Origin: Candidatus Poribacteria bacterium
GTDB taxonomy: Bacteria > Poribacteria > WGA-4E > WGA-3G
DNA: 42,398 nt
Direction: 5' to 3'
Assembly: GCA_012271015.1 (NCBI GenBank)
Contig: JAAXHD010000358.1
Location: 12,903-55,300 of the forward strand
In this document: positions 1 through 7,225 of the stretch, piece by piece
How the letters are laid out: every line of letters begins with the position of its first letter
Numbering within the stretch: the first letter of the stretch is position 1
Made by a program: the position numbers and the translations under genes
The notes under the pieces: generated by a model
Databases searched by the model: none
The model's input: only the letters and a program-made list of their open reading frames with translations
What the model was told of the DNA's origin: nothing

Positions 1-414
1 GACGCTGGACTCATTATCCATGAAGGACAATTAACTTACGCACGGGAAGGGCTTCACAAAGTCATTGATTTGGGTGAGTGGTGGTATGAGGAAACAGGGC
101 TCCCGTTACCTCTCGGTGCGAATGTAATTCGTCGTAATCTCGGTACTGAAAGAATTCGCAAGATCACAGCATTACTCAAACAGAGCATCCAGTACTCGCT
201 TGAACATCGAGAACGTGGGTTAGAGTATGCAATGACTTACGCACGCGACATGGAAACTTCGCTCGCAGATAAATTTGTTGGAATGTACGTCAATGACTAT
301 ACGCTTGATTACGGGGAAAAAGGTAGAGCAGGGGTACAAGAATTGCTCCACCGTGGTAGCACAACTGGGATTATTCCGCACCGTGTAGATGCTGATTTCG
401 TCTCGCTTGAATAG
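1..414 (+). CDS. mqnD: 1,4-dihydroxy-6-naphthoate synthase-like protein, 3' part (MqnD)
   Basis: The reading frame is open from base 1 and stops at 412-414, so only the last 137 codons are present. The stretch from DAGLIIHEGQLTY through the DLGEWW and TGLPLPLG motifs is characteristic of MqnD in the MqnA/MqnD periplasmic-binding-like fold. MqnD converts cyclic dehypoxanthine futalosine to 1,4-dihydroxy-6-naphthoate in the futalosine pathway to menaquinone, in the cytoplasm. The histidine in the IIHEGQ motif corresponds, from family knowledge, to the active-site region. The C-terminal helices look complete. A hairpin with a T run follows directly, so the gene probably ends its transcription unit. 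Related ABC-type binding proteins share the fold, but the motif match makes MqnD much more likely. Confidence 0.85.
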   Translation, partial: DAGLIIHEGQLTYAREGLHKVIDLGEWWYEETGLPLPLGANVIRRNLGTERIRKITALLKQSIQYSLEHRERGLEYAMTYARDMETSLADKFVGMYVNDYTLDYGEKGRAGVQELLHRGSTTGIIPHRVDADFVSLE

Positions 415-435
415 TCTGTTCTGCCGTTCTCTCAA

Positions 436-462
436 GGTGAGGTGTCCACACCTCACCCTTTT
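436..462 (+). terminator. Rho-independent terminator after mqnD
   Basis: A perfect 10-bp inverted repeat, GGTGAGGTGT (436-445) and ACACCTCACC (448-457), is followed by C and four T. It lies 21 bases after the mqnD stop. It also argues against a GTG start at 442 for the next gene, because that codon lies inside the stem. Confidence 0.7.
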
Positions 463-480
463 GGTATATCTACGAATGTC

Positions 481-702
481 ATGGATGCAAAACGCCGCAG
501 ATATTTCCACTTAGAAAATGCTGACGGTAAGAGACTCGCCTATGGAATTCTCTATGATGAAGGAAACGTACAACTTCTCTGGCGAGACGATTATGGTCAT
601 ACAGCAGAACAGTACGCATCTGTCAATCTGGTATTAGATTTGGTCCCGGGGATCTCTGTGTTGCGCCTTGAAGATGATGAGGCGGAAAACAATGGGGATT
701 AG
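481..702 (+). CDS. Small hypothetical protein
   Basis: This is a 73-residue protein of unknown function, acidic at its C-terminus (DDEAE). It is predicted to be soluble, with no signal peptide or membrane segment. The middle (LAYGILYDEGNVQLLWRDD) looks like a small beta-rich fold, but I recognise no family. I chose the ATG at 481, because the only upstream start (GTG 442) falls inside the mqnD terminator stem. There is no strong Shine-Dalgarno before 481, which lowers confidence. The gene converges on the minus-strand beta-propeller gene with 39 bases between them. Confidence 0.5.
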   Translation: MDAKRRRYFHLENADGKRLAYGILYDEGNVQLLWRDDYGHTAEQYASVNLVLDLVPGISVLRLEDDEAENNGD

Positions 703-741
703 AAAAGCGATTAGAAATATCAAGACCCCGAGGTTTTAGCA

Positions 742-1617
742 TTAACGAAGCCGCTGATCCGCCAATTTGATAATTTTTCCATTCTCTTGCGCAACATACA
801 TATAGCCGAGCCCGTCTAACACGATCCCTTCCTGCTCGTCCCCGGGTAAGAGGTATTGTCTTAAAACAGTACCTTCCCGTTTGAGTTCCACCAAAAGGTT
901 TGTTGTATCGCTAATTAATACCAGAAAATCGCCCTGAGCATCGTAAGCCAAGCCTGAAATGTCAATGAAGTTCATTTTGTAAGCACTGATGATTGCACCG
1001 TCTGCCTGTTTTGCTGTTGTAGAACGCAGCGGCACAACAACCTCGCATACCACCGAGGGTTCATCTTTCGCTTTGAGACTGAAGGATTGGTTGCCGACCC
1101 AAAAAGTACCACCCTCTGGATGTGAGGTATCTGGAACAAAAGCGATCGCTTCAATGCCCATCCCCCCTTTCTTCAGGAGATTTTCACCTTTAAAATTTCT
1201 ACCGATCCTGAATTCCCTTTGAAGGGCGAGATTTTCTGGGTCAAGCTCCAAGATCATTTCGTCGTCTTCTACAGCCGCATAGATCAAGCCCGTACTCGGG
1301 TCCATAGTAATCCCTTCAATGTCCCGCCCGTTCAATCCTTTTGACTGAATGAGTCTACCTTCCAAACTTACTTCATGGACACTGCCTGAGTCGTCAGCAA
1401 GAAACAGACTCCGGCGCATCGGATGGTAGGTAATACCAGAAGGTTCCGCTATTTGCCTTTGTGTTATATTCCCGATCCAATTATACGGAAGCGCGATTGG
1501 ACGTGACGCTGCCGTTTCTTTCATCGCCGATTGCTCCATTTGGACCAGAAAATATACTAACGCGATACTTATAATTGTGATCGAAAAAATCAGAAGCACT
1601 CTTTTGTAAGACATCAT
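742..1617 (-). CDS. Membrane-anchored SdiA-regulated-like beta-propeller protein
   Basis: The protein has 291 residues and one hydrophobic segment at about residues 7-25, probably an uncleaved signal anchor that places the rest outside the cytoplasmic membrane. The body has repeated beta-propeller strands: EPSGITYHP, DIEGITMDP, GIEAIAFVPD, DISGLAYD and QEGIVLDGLGYMYVAQE. Each strand has the glycine-aspartate pattern of SdiA-regulated (YjiK-type) and SMP-30-like propellers, and the EPSGI/DIEGI/GIEAIAF spacing fits PF06977 best. The biochemical role of that family is unknown; ligand or esterase-like activity would be speculation. The start has tandem ATGs (1617 and 1614) preceded by a GGAGG-type site at 1621-1626. 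The gene appears monocistronic. Confidence 0.65.
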   Translation of the reverse strand: MMSYKRVLLIFSITIISIALVYFLVQMEQSAMKETAASRPIALPYNWIGNITQRQIAEPSGITYHPMRRSLFLADDSGSVHEVSLEGRLIQSKGLNGRDIEGITMDPSTGLIYAAVEDDEMILELDPENLALQREFRIGRNFKGENLLKKGGMGIEAIAFVPDTSHPEGGTFWVGNQSFSLKAKDEPSVVCEVVVPLRSTTAKQADGAIISAYKMNFIDISGLAYDAQGDFLVLISDTTNLLVELKREGTVLRQYLLPGDEQEGIVLDGLGYMYVAQENGKIIKLADQRLR

Positions 1618-1760
1618 ATCTCCTCCATCTCACATTCTAAAGAGTTCTTTCCAAAGCTCTTCTCTATACTTTATCATATTCTTCCCAAAGATTCAACAAA
1701 AATAAACCGACCTGTTGATTGTAGATTTTGTTGTAAGTGTTAGAAAATAATTAACGCATC

Positions 1761-1789
1761 TTGACATCCAGCAGAATTTTCGTTATAAT
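1761..1789 (+). promoter_or_regulatory. Consensus sigma-70 promoter upstream of the crystallin gene
   Basis: TTGACA (1761-1766) and TATAAT (1784-1789) are separated by exactly 17 bases, a perfect match to the housekeeping consensus. Transcription would start near 1796 and give a leader of about 180 bases before the ATG at 1975. Confidence 0.8.
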
Positions 1790-1821
1790 GTGAATACGGA
1801 TTGCGTAAGTATTCAGGCAAC

Positions 1822-1852
1822 CAATTGAGCAAGACAGAGAAGTTCTCAATTG
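1822..1852 (+). promoter_or_regulatory. Leader hairpin in the 5' UTR of the crystallin gene
   Basis: CAATTGAG (1822-1829) and CTCAATTG (1845-1852) form a perfect 8-bp stem with a 15-base loop, just downstream of the predicted transcription start. There is no T run, so it is not a terminator. A role in mRNA stability or translation control is inference. Confidence 0.4.
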
Positions 1853-1892
1853 CGCATTGAGATTACTGGCAGGAAATTCTTGATGTTTTCCC

Positions 1893-1922
1893 TTGACAAA
1901 CTGTTTCTGCTAATGGTATTTT
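1893..1922 (+). promoter_or_regulatory. Second candidate promoter for the crystallin gene
   Basis: TTGACA (1893-1898) is followed after 18 bases by TATTTT (1917-1922). This is weaker than the upstream promoter but would give a short leader. With the feature above, it accounts for most of the 357-base gene-free stretch 1618-1974, in which I see no small gene. Confidence 0.45.
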
Positions 1923-1974
1923 AATATCACTTGCAATTTCGTTTGTAGGTTACGCCTGATACAAGGAGCGGGTT

Positions 1975-3390
1975 ATGACCAACATGCCGAGGCTCGTCGT
2001 TGAAGTCTTTGAACATGTGAATTTTCATGGACGCAAGGTTACGCTTGTTGAATCGATTCCAAACACCGGAGAGATTGGCGCACAAGATATTATCTCTTCG
2101 ATTAAAATCTACAAGGGACCCGGGTTTAACGCGTCACCCAACTATAAAGCCATCTTTCATGAGCATGATAACTATAAGGGACGTCGGCTGGTACTTGCTC
2201 CAGGCTTCTATCCAAACATCCATGACATCCCTTACAACTTCGGGGATGCGATTACATCTATCAGTTTTAGTCCATCAGCGCATCCAACACCACCGGAGTA
2301 CGGAGCAGTCCCGGTCATCATCGAGGTGTTCCGTGACGTAGATTATAGCGGTCAACGGAGCGTTATTATGCGCGATGTCAGTTCGATGTTCGATATTGGC
2401 ATGAATGATACTGTCTCGTCAATCCGAATCCAGCGCGGTCCGAGTTTCCCGTTCAGCGGATGTCATATTATTTTCTACGAGCACGTTAACTTTGAAGGAC
2501 GCCGGTTGAACCTAAGCTTAAGTTCACAAGAATTCCAGTTGGCACTTCGGAACCTCAGAGCACTTCCACATTCGCAATCATTTTCAGATATTATTTCTTC
2601 CATAAAAATTGTGCCGTTGGGTGTATTCCGTGTGCTGATTGTTGTCGGTGACAATTCGACAGGCGAGCCAGCAATATTGGAGTCCCTCACCTCTGTTGAA
2701 GGATTAGAATTCCAATTCACGACCATCCATATCAATGACAATCCTGACAATCGGGGGGATCCCAACAATGCCGTCAAACTCTCAAGTATTACGCTTTCAG
2801 AATACGACATCATCTGGTTCACTTGGTTCGCGACCGGGCATGACGGCGAATACTTCGTTGAAGATGCCGATCAGGCAATTCAGGATTTTGTTCGCAAGGG
2901 CGGGATTGTTTGGGCTTCTGCTATGGACAATAACATTACCCCCCCTGATGGTGTCCATACGACTGAGCCTGCCTGGCGTGGCGACTGGTTGCCAGTGAAT
3001 CGGCACCCGATTCGCGTGATTAATTCCAACGATGGAAACGTCAGAATTACCGATGACGGTGAAAAAACAGGTATGTTTACCTGGCCCCATAAGGTGAACG
3101 TGGATACGCTCGTAACCGACGATCATTGGGTGACAAACGACGGAAGTTACCGAAGATTGGCTGTCAGAGAGGATAACGGAGATCCCATCAGTGTGCAATT
3201 ACAATGGGGAGACGGATATTATGTCGCTTTTGCAGTGGATACCCGTGATGCATATCGGACGACTATAGCGAAACCTCTCGTTGAGAATGCTCTCTGTTAC
3301 TTAGCAAATCTGGCATGGCAGACTTCTCCACGCCAACCCCTCAAAGGGCGATACCGGACGAACCTCAGCAGCGAGACCATTTTCCGGTAA
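1975..3390 (+). CDS. Beta/gamma-crystallin (four Greek keys) with amidotransferase-like C-terminal domain
   Basis: The protein has 471 residues and no signal peptide. The first 212 residues hold four Greek-key motifs in two pairs, each opening with an aromatic-rich strand (VFEHVNFHG, IFHEHDNYKG, VFRDVDYSG, FYEHVNFEG). Each motif ends with a (N/D)xx(S/T)S calcium-clamp element at about residues 37-42, 90-95, 144-149 and 204-209. This implies two calcium-binding crystallin domains. Residues about 218-460 resemble the ThuA/class I glutamine amidotransferase-like fold (RVLIVVGDNS, then DIIWFTWFATG, FVRKGGIVWAS and a closing DGYYVAFAVDT), but I see no catalytic Cys-His pair, so a binding role is likelier than catalysis. 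The ATG at 1975 follows AAGGAG. It lies between its own promoters and the SPFH operon. Calcium-dependent structural or stress function is inference. Confidence 0.75.
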   Translation: MTNMPRLVVEVFEHVNFHGRKVTLVESIPNTGEIGAQDIISSIKIYKGPGFNASPNYKAIFHEHDNYKGRRLVLAPGFYPNIHDIPYNFGDAITSISFSPSAHPTPPEYGAVPVIIEVFRDVDYSGQRSVIMRDVSSMFDIGMNDTVSSIRIQRGPSFPFSGCHIIFYEHVNFEGRRLNLSLSSQEFQLALRNLRALPHSQSFSDIISSIKIVPLGVFRVLIVVGDNSTGEPAILESLTSVEGLEFQFTTIHINDNPDNRGDPNNAVKLSSITLSEYDIIWFTWFATGHDGEYFVEDADQAIQDFVRKGGIVWASAMDNNITPPDGVHTTEPAWRGDWLPVNRHPIRVINSNDGNVRITDDGEKTGMFTWPHKVNVDTLVTDDHWVTNDGSYRRLAVREDNGDPISVQLQWGDGYYVAFAVDTRDAYRTTIAKPLVENALCYLANLAWQTSPRQPLKGRYRTNLSSETIFR

Positions 3391-3562
3391 AATTTTAAGC
3401 GTGTCTTAAAAGAAAAAGAAATGCAATTAAAATCGGGCAAATTCCTATCTCGGTTAGAATTAACCAGACACCGCGGGGTACCACCCGTTACAGGGGACGG
3501 GGAATGTAATAGAACGATGCCCAGATTCTAATAGTTAGAAAATCATTCTATAGGAGACTTGA

Positions 3563-5863
3563 ATGCGATTCATTGCTGCTATCGTTTTCTTAATTGCTGT
3601 AGCAATCGCTGTTGGTTGGTTTGCCTATCAAAACCTCGACCGTTTCGGGCAGAACCAAGTAATACGGTGGTTAACAGTTATTCTCTTCGTATTATTTGCA
3701 AGTCTGGCTACATTTGCCGCTACAGTCATCCGCTACCGGATACCGAAAGCCGATGTCGCTCTCGTGCGAACAGGTGGTGCAAGAGAGAAAATCCGTATCA
3801 CTGGCGGTCTCTGGGTTAACACCATCATCCACGAAATCAAAGAGATCTCCCTCAACACGATGCGAATTGAGGTTATCCGAGAAGGTCCAGAGGCACTGAT
3901 CACTTACGACTTTAACCGCGGTGATGTCGAAGTTGTTTTTTACCTTAAAGTTGAGCCTGAAGAGACCGATATCTTACGCGCCGCACAAGCACTCGGTGAT
4001 AAGTCTATGACTCCGGAAACCGTCCGCGAATTAATTGAACCCAAACTCGAAGGGGCATTGCGAAGTGTTGCAGCCGAAAGTGATATCCAAGATCTCCTCC
4101 AGAAACGTCAAGAGTTTGCTGACAAGGTGCAATCCGCATGCGGTGAGGATCTCGAAATCCAAAACGGATTAACTCTTGAAACCGTATCTATTATTCGAGT
4201 AGATCAGACCCCCGTTGAAACGCTTGATGCCGAAAACCGATTTGATGCTGTCGGTATCCGTGAAATCACCGAAATTACAGCTGAACAGGAACGAGAAAAA
4301 GAACGGATTGTTCAGGAAAAAGAAGTTGCAATTGTTCAGATTGAGGTCGATGCCCGGATACAGAAACTTGAAGCTGAACAACAACAGGCATGGGCAGAAT
4401 CCGATCAGCAGAAGAATATTGCTATCTATGCCGCCGAACGAGAAGCGGAGACCCTCAAATTCCAATTTGAGATGGAACAGGGTGTGCAAGAACGTGAATA
4501 CGAAATGAAGCAAGAGGTCGAGCGCGCACGTATCAGACAGGAACAGGTCATCCAAGAACGCGAAATCGAGATGAACCGGGACATCGAAGTCGCCCGCGTC
4601 CAGCAGGAACAGATTGTCGCCGAACGTGAAATCGAGAAGAACCTTATCGTCGAAACACAACAGATTGAGCAATCCAAAGTTGTACAGCTCGCCGAAATTG
4701 AGCAACATCTCGTCGTACAAATGCAGAGAATTGCACAGGAGCAGGCAATCACTGTTCGTGAAATAGAGAAAGTATTGACGGTAGAGAAAGCACGCATTGC
4801 CCAAGAAGAGGGAGTCGCTTTACGAGGTATTGAGCGTGACTTGACAGTGCAGACAGCACAACTCGGTATGGAACAACAGGTCCAACAGCGTGAAATCGAG
4901 AAGAATCTCGTCGTTGAAACTGCACAGATTGACCAGATGCGTCAAGTCGAACTCGCCGAGATTGCCAAAGTATTAGCTGTAGAAATAACCCGGATCGCAC
5001 AAGAACAGCAAGTAGAAACGAGAGACATTGAAAAACAACTCGCCGTAGAAAGAACTCGTATTGCCCAAGAAGAAGGGGTCTCCTTGCGGGACATTGAGCG
5101 CGATTTAACAGTCCAAACGGAACGCTTCAGTCAGGAACAACAAGTTCAACAGCGCGAAATTGAGAAGAATCTCGTCATCGAAACCGCCCAAATCGATCAA
5201 GTACGACAGGTTTCACTCGCTGAGATTGCTAAGACCTTGACGGTGGAACAAACCCGCATCAATCAGGAATTGCAGGTTGCCATAACCGACGAGGATCGGA
5301 AAATCGATGTTGCGAATAAACAGCAGGTAACGGCACTCGCAGAGAAAGAGCAGTTAGTTGCGGAAGCTGAACGTATGGGCGCAGAAGTGAATGTGACGGC
5401 AACAGAACAGGTGAAAGAAGCCGAATGGCAGCGTGAGGTCGCAATCATTGGTGCTGAAGCACAAGCACAGCCGATTGAACGGCTTGCCGATGCCGTACTT
5501 GCCGAGGCACGTGCGAAAGCACAAGGCGAGATGGCAGAATATGAAGCTCGAAACGTTGCTGAACAACGCGTCCTCGTCCAAGAAGCAATTATGGAACTCA
5601 TTGATGAATTCCCAGATATTGTCGAACAACTGATGCGACCTGTTGAGAAAATCGACAGCATCAAAATTTTGGATATGGGTAACAATGATGGACAAGGTGG
5701 GCTCAACCGCAGCAATATGGGGAGGCTCGCAAATGCATTGCTTGATACGGGGGCTATCTCCCCTATGCTTAAGGAATTGTTTAACTTCGCAGATGTAGAC
5801 GCACAACAGATTACAGACAAAATTGCTGAATATCTATCTGACCTCGTCAACCGTCCGAGTTAA
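3563..5863 (+). CDS. SPFH (flotillin-like) membrane protein with 22-residue coiled-coil repeats
   Basis: The protein has 766 residues. Hydrophobic helices at about 2-22 and 37-57 anchor the N-terminus in the membrane. Residues about 58-230 form an SPFH/band-7 domain (YRIPKADVALVRTGG, then ISLNTMRIEV, VEVVFYLKVEP and a DLEIQNGLTLETVSI strand), as in the flotillin/YqiK family. Residues 305-590 are thirteen contiguous 22-residue units with core REIEKxLxVExxRIxQ, a hendecad-type coiled coil. An Ala/Glu-rich flotillin-like tail (AEAQAQPIERLADAVLAEARAKA) follows, then a C-terminal helical segment. SPFH proteins oligomerise into membrane rings or cages that organise microdomains and protect partners from proteases. 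The repeat block is expected to lengthen the wall of such a cage (inference). AGGAG precedes the ATG. The next gene starts 32 bases downstream, suggesting an operon with the zinc protein and the M6 protease. Confidence 0.8.
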   Translation: MRFIAAIVFLIAVAIAVGWFAYQNLDRFGQNQVIRWLTVILFVLFASLATFAATVIRYRIPKADVALVRTGGAREKIRITGGLWVNTIIHEIKEISLNTMRIEVIREGPEALITYDFNRGDVEVVFYLKVEPEETDILRAAQALGDKSMTPETVRELIEPKLEGALRSVAAESDIQDLLQKRQEFADKVQSACGEDLEIQNGLTLETVSIIRVDQTPVETLDAENRFDAVGIREITEITAEQEREKERIVQEKEVAIVQIEVDARIQKLEAEQQQAWAESDQQKNIAIYAAEREAETLKFQFEMEQGVQEREYEMKQEVERARIRQEQVIQEREIEMNRDIEVARVQQEQIVAEREIEKNLIVETQQIEQSKVVQLAEIEQHLVVQMQRIAQEQAITVREIEKVLTVEKARIAQEEGVALRGIERDLTVQTAQLGMEQQVQQREIEKNLVVETAQIDQMRQVELAEIAKVLAVEITRIAQEQQVETRDIEKQLAVERTRIAQEEGVSLRDIERDLTVQTERFSQEQQVQQREIEKNLVIETAQIDQVRQVSLAEIAKTLTVEQTRINQELQVAITDEDRKIDVANKQQVTALAEKEQLVAEAERMGAEVNVTATEQVKEAEWQREVAIIGAEAQAQPIERLADAVLAEARAKAQGEMAEYEARNVAEQRVLVQEAIMELIDEFPDIVEQLMRPVEKIDSIKILDMGNNDGQGGLNRSNMGRLANALLDTGAISPMLKELFNFADVDAQQITDKIAEYLSDLVNRPS
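4475..5332 (+). repeat. Thirteen 66-bp in-frame repeats (22 aa each) with 264-bp higher-order period
   Basis: Units begin at codon 305 and run without gaps to codon 590. From 4607 a four-unit (88-residue, 264-bp) super-repeat is visible: 4607-4870, 4871-5134 and a partial third from 5135. Equivalent units at codons 437-458 and 525-546 differ by one residue but by ten synonymous codons, so the array is old and held by selection on the protein rather than recently amplified. Confidence 0.85.
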
Positions 5864-5895
5864 TCCTCCTCATTGATTCCGTCTTTGGAAGAAAT

Positions 5896-7191
5896 ATGCG
5901 ACATCAGCGATACCAAACCTCAAAGAGAAAGCCCAAACGCCAACGATGTCGAACCTGTCGCTCAGATAATGGCAAACGGATCTGTCCGGCACTCAGCGGT
6001 ATGTTAATTTGCCCCGAATGTTGTAGAGCCAAACGTGCCAAGATCCCTGGATGTGATGAAAAATGCCGATATTACTCACCGCTCATCGTCTCAAGTAAAG
6101 CGCATAAAGCACCTGATTTTCCATTGCATCGGTGCTTAGTCAGTCGCTCTAAGGACACCGGTATGTTAATCGTGGTTGGTACACGAAAACGTCCAGATGG
6201 CAACCTGAAGGCGATGTTCCTACTCCTGGACCTCTGGAAGAAAGGCATTCGAGATTGTTTCTTTGACGCAAATCTTTCTGAGAAACAGTTTGAGAAAGTA
6301 TCACAAAAGATTGCGAAGAACTATGATCTCATGGAACCTCCAGAACCGGATGAGGACGCACCTAAAGAACTCGTCCGTCTGCCAAAGGATACACTCGTTA
6401 TTGAAGCAGATGCCGCAATCCATCTCGATAAGGGTGTGAGAATGGTTGCGCATGAAGAAGCCTCGGGGGGAAAAGCTATCGATAGTTTGAAAGGAGCGCG
6501 TGCGATACACGAAATTTATATCCCTAAAACCGGGAAGTGGTACCTCTGGGCACGTGCTTTCTTTGAATGGAGTAAAGATTCGTATTGGATCGGTATGGAT
6601 GATGCCCTCGCAAAACCGTGGGATAGGGACGGGGGTCCTGGTGCCATCCGAATTTGTCCAGATCCTGATGATACCTCTAAATGGCACCGCTGGTTATGGA
6701 ACACCGGACCGGACAGTATTGTAAACACCAAACAGGGTATCAATCCAGCTTTTTTCCAGATTAAACGGACAGGATACTATCGTCTCTGGTCAAAAGGCAG
6801 AGAAGCCGGTTCACGCTTGGATCAGATATTGCTTACCCGCACCCGAGATTTCAACGCGCAAACTGAGACGGGTGGGAAACCGCTCCCGATTAAGCAGGCA
6901 CCGCACCCCTACGAACCCGCCTCTATCCATGAATGTCAAAAATTAATTCGCCATGCTGTCCAGATCGCGACCGCTGTTAACTCCGAAATACCCTGGGAAT
7001 TTAAATACTGGCTTCAGGATATATGGGGAGATATTACGCAATTCCCAGAAACAGAAGGTTCGCTCTACAAATGCCCCAAATGTGCGGCAGATCTGCCGCG
7101 ACAGGCAGTTGACCTCATGATACAACATGCCCAATCCGATGATATCCAGTTCTACATCCTGTGCCGGAAGTGCGGAGGAGAGTTTGATTAA
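5896..7191 (+). CDS. Zinc-binding protein with N- and C-terminal Cys clusters
   Basis: The protein has 431 residues, no signal peptide and predicted cytoplasmic location. A basic N-terminus leads to a cysteine cluster (C18, C21, C30, C39, C42, C43, C53, C57) with CRTC, CPECC and CDEKC motifs, probably two zinc sites. The C-terminus has a zinc ribbon (C393, C396, C423, C426). Between them lies an alpha/beta region (about 80-145) and a beta-sandwich-like module (about 158-315; VIEADAAIHL, ASGGKAI, GKWYLWARAFF, YYRLWSKGREAGSRLDQILLT) that resembles carbohydrate-binding-like modules. I do not recognise the full-length family. It lies 32 bases after the SPFH gene and 34 bases before the M6 protease, so co-expression is likely. 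A nucleic-acid or adaptor role is only a guess. GGAAG precedes the ATG weakly. Confidence 0.6.
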   Translation: MRHQRYQTSKRKPKRQRCRTCRSDNGKRICPALSGMLICPECCRAKRAKIPGCDEKCRYYSPLIVSSKAHKAPDFPLHRCLVSRSKDTGMLIVVGTRKRPDGNLKAMFLLLDLWKKGIRDCFFDANLSEKQFEKVSQKIAKNYDLMEPPEPDEDAPKELVRLPKDTLVIEADAAIHLDKGVRMVAHEEASGGKAIDSLKGARAIHEIYIPKTGKWYLWARAFFEWSKDSYWIGMDDALAKPWDRDGGPGAIRICPDPDDTSKWHRWLWNTGPDSIVNTKQGINPAFFQIKRTGYYRLWSKGREAGSRLDQILLTRTRDFNAQTETGGKPLPIKQAPHPYEPASIHECQKLIRHAVQIATAVNSEIPWEFKYWLQDIWGDITQFPETEGSLYKCPKCAADLPRQAVDLMIQHAQSDDIQFYILCRKCGGEFD

Positions 7192-7225
7192 GTCTGTCTT
7201 CGTTCTATATTGCCTCTCTTCGTCT

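Noticed and set aside
442..480. Extension of the small gene to a GTG start at 442
   Set aside because: The codon is inside the 10-bp stem of the mqnD terminator and no ribosome site precedes it.
4169..4804. Long open frame on the minus strand opposite the SPFH coiled coil
   Set aside because: It is a composition artefact of the repeated Glu/Gln codons; its translation is a low-complexity Phe/Leu/Asn-rich string.
7127..7225. Longer N-terminus for the M6 protease
   Set aside because: It overlaps the preceding gene and moves the signal peptide away from the N-terminus.
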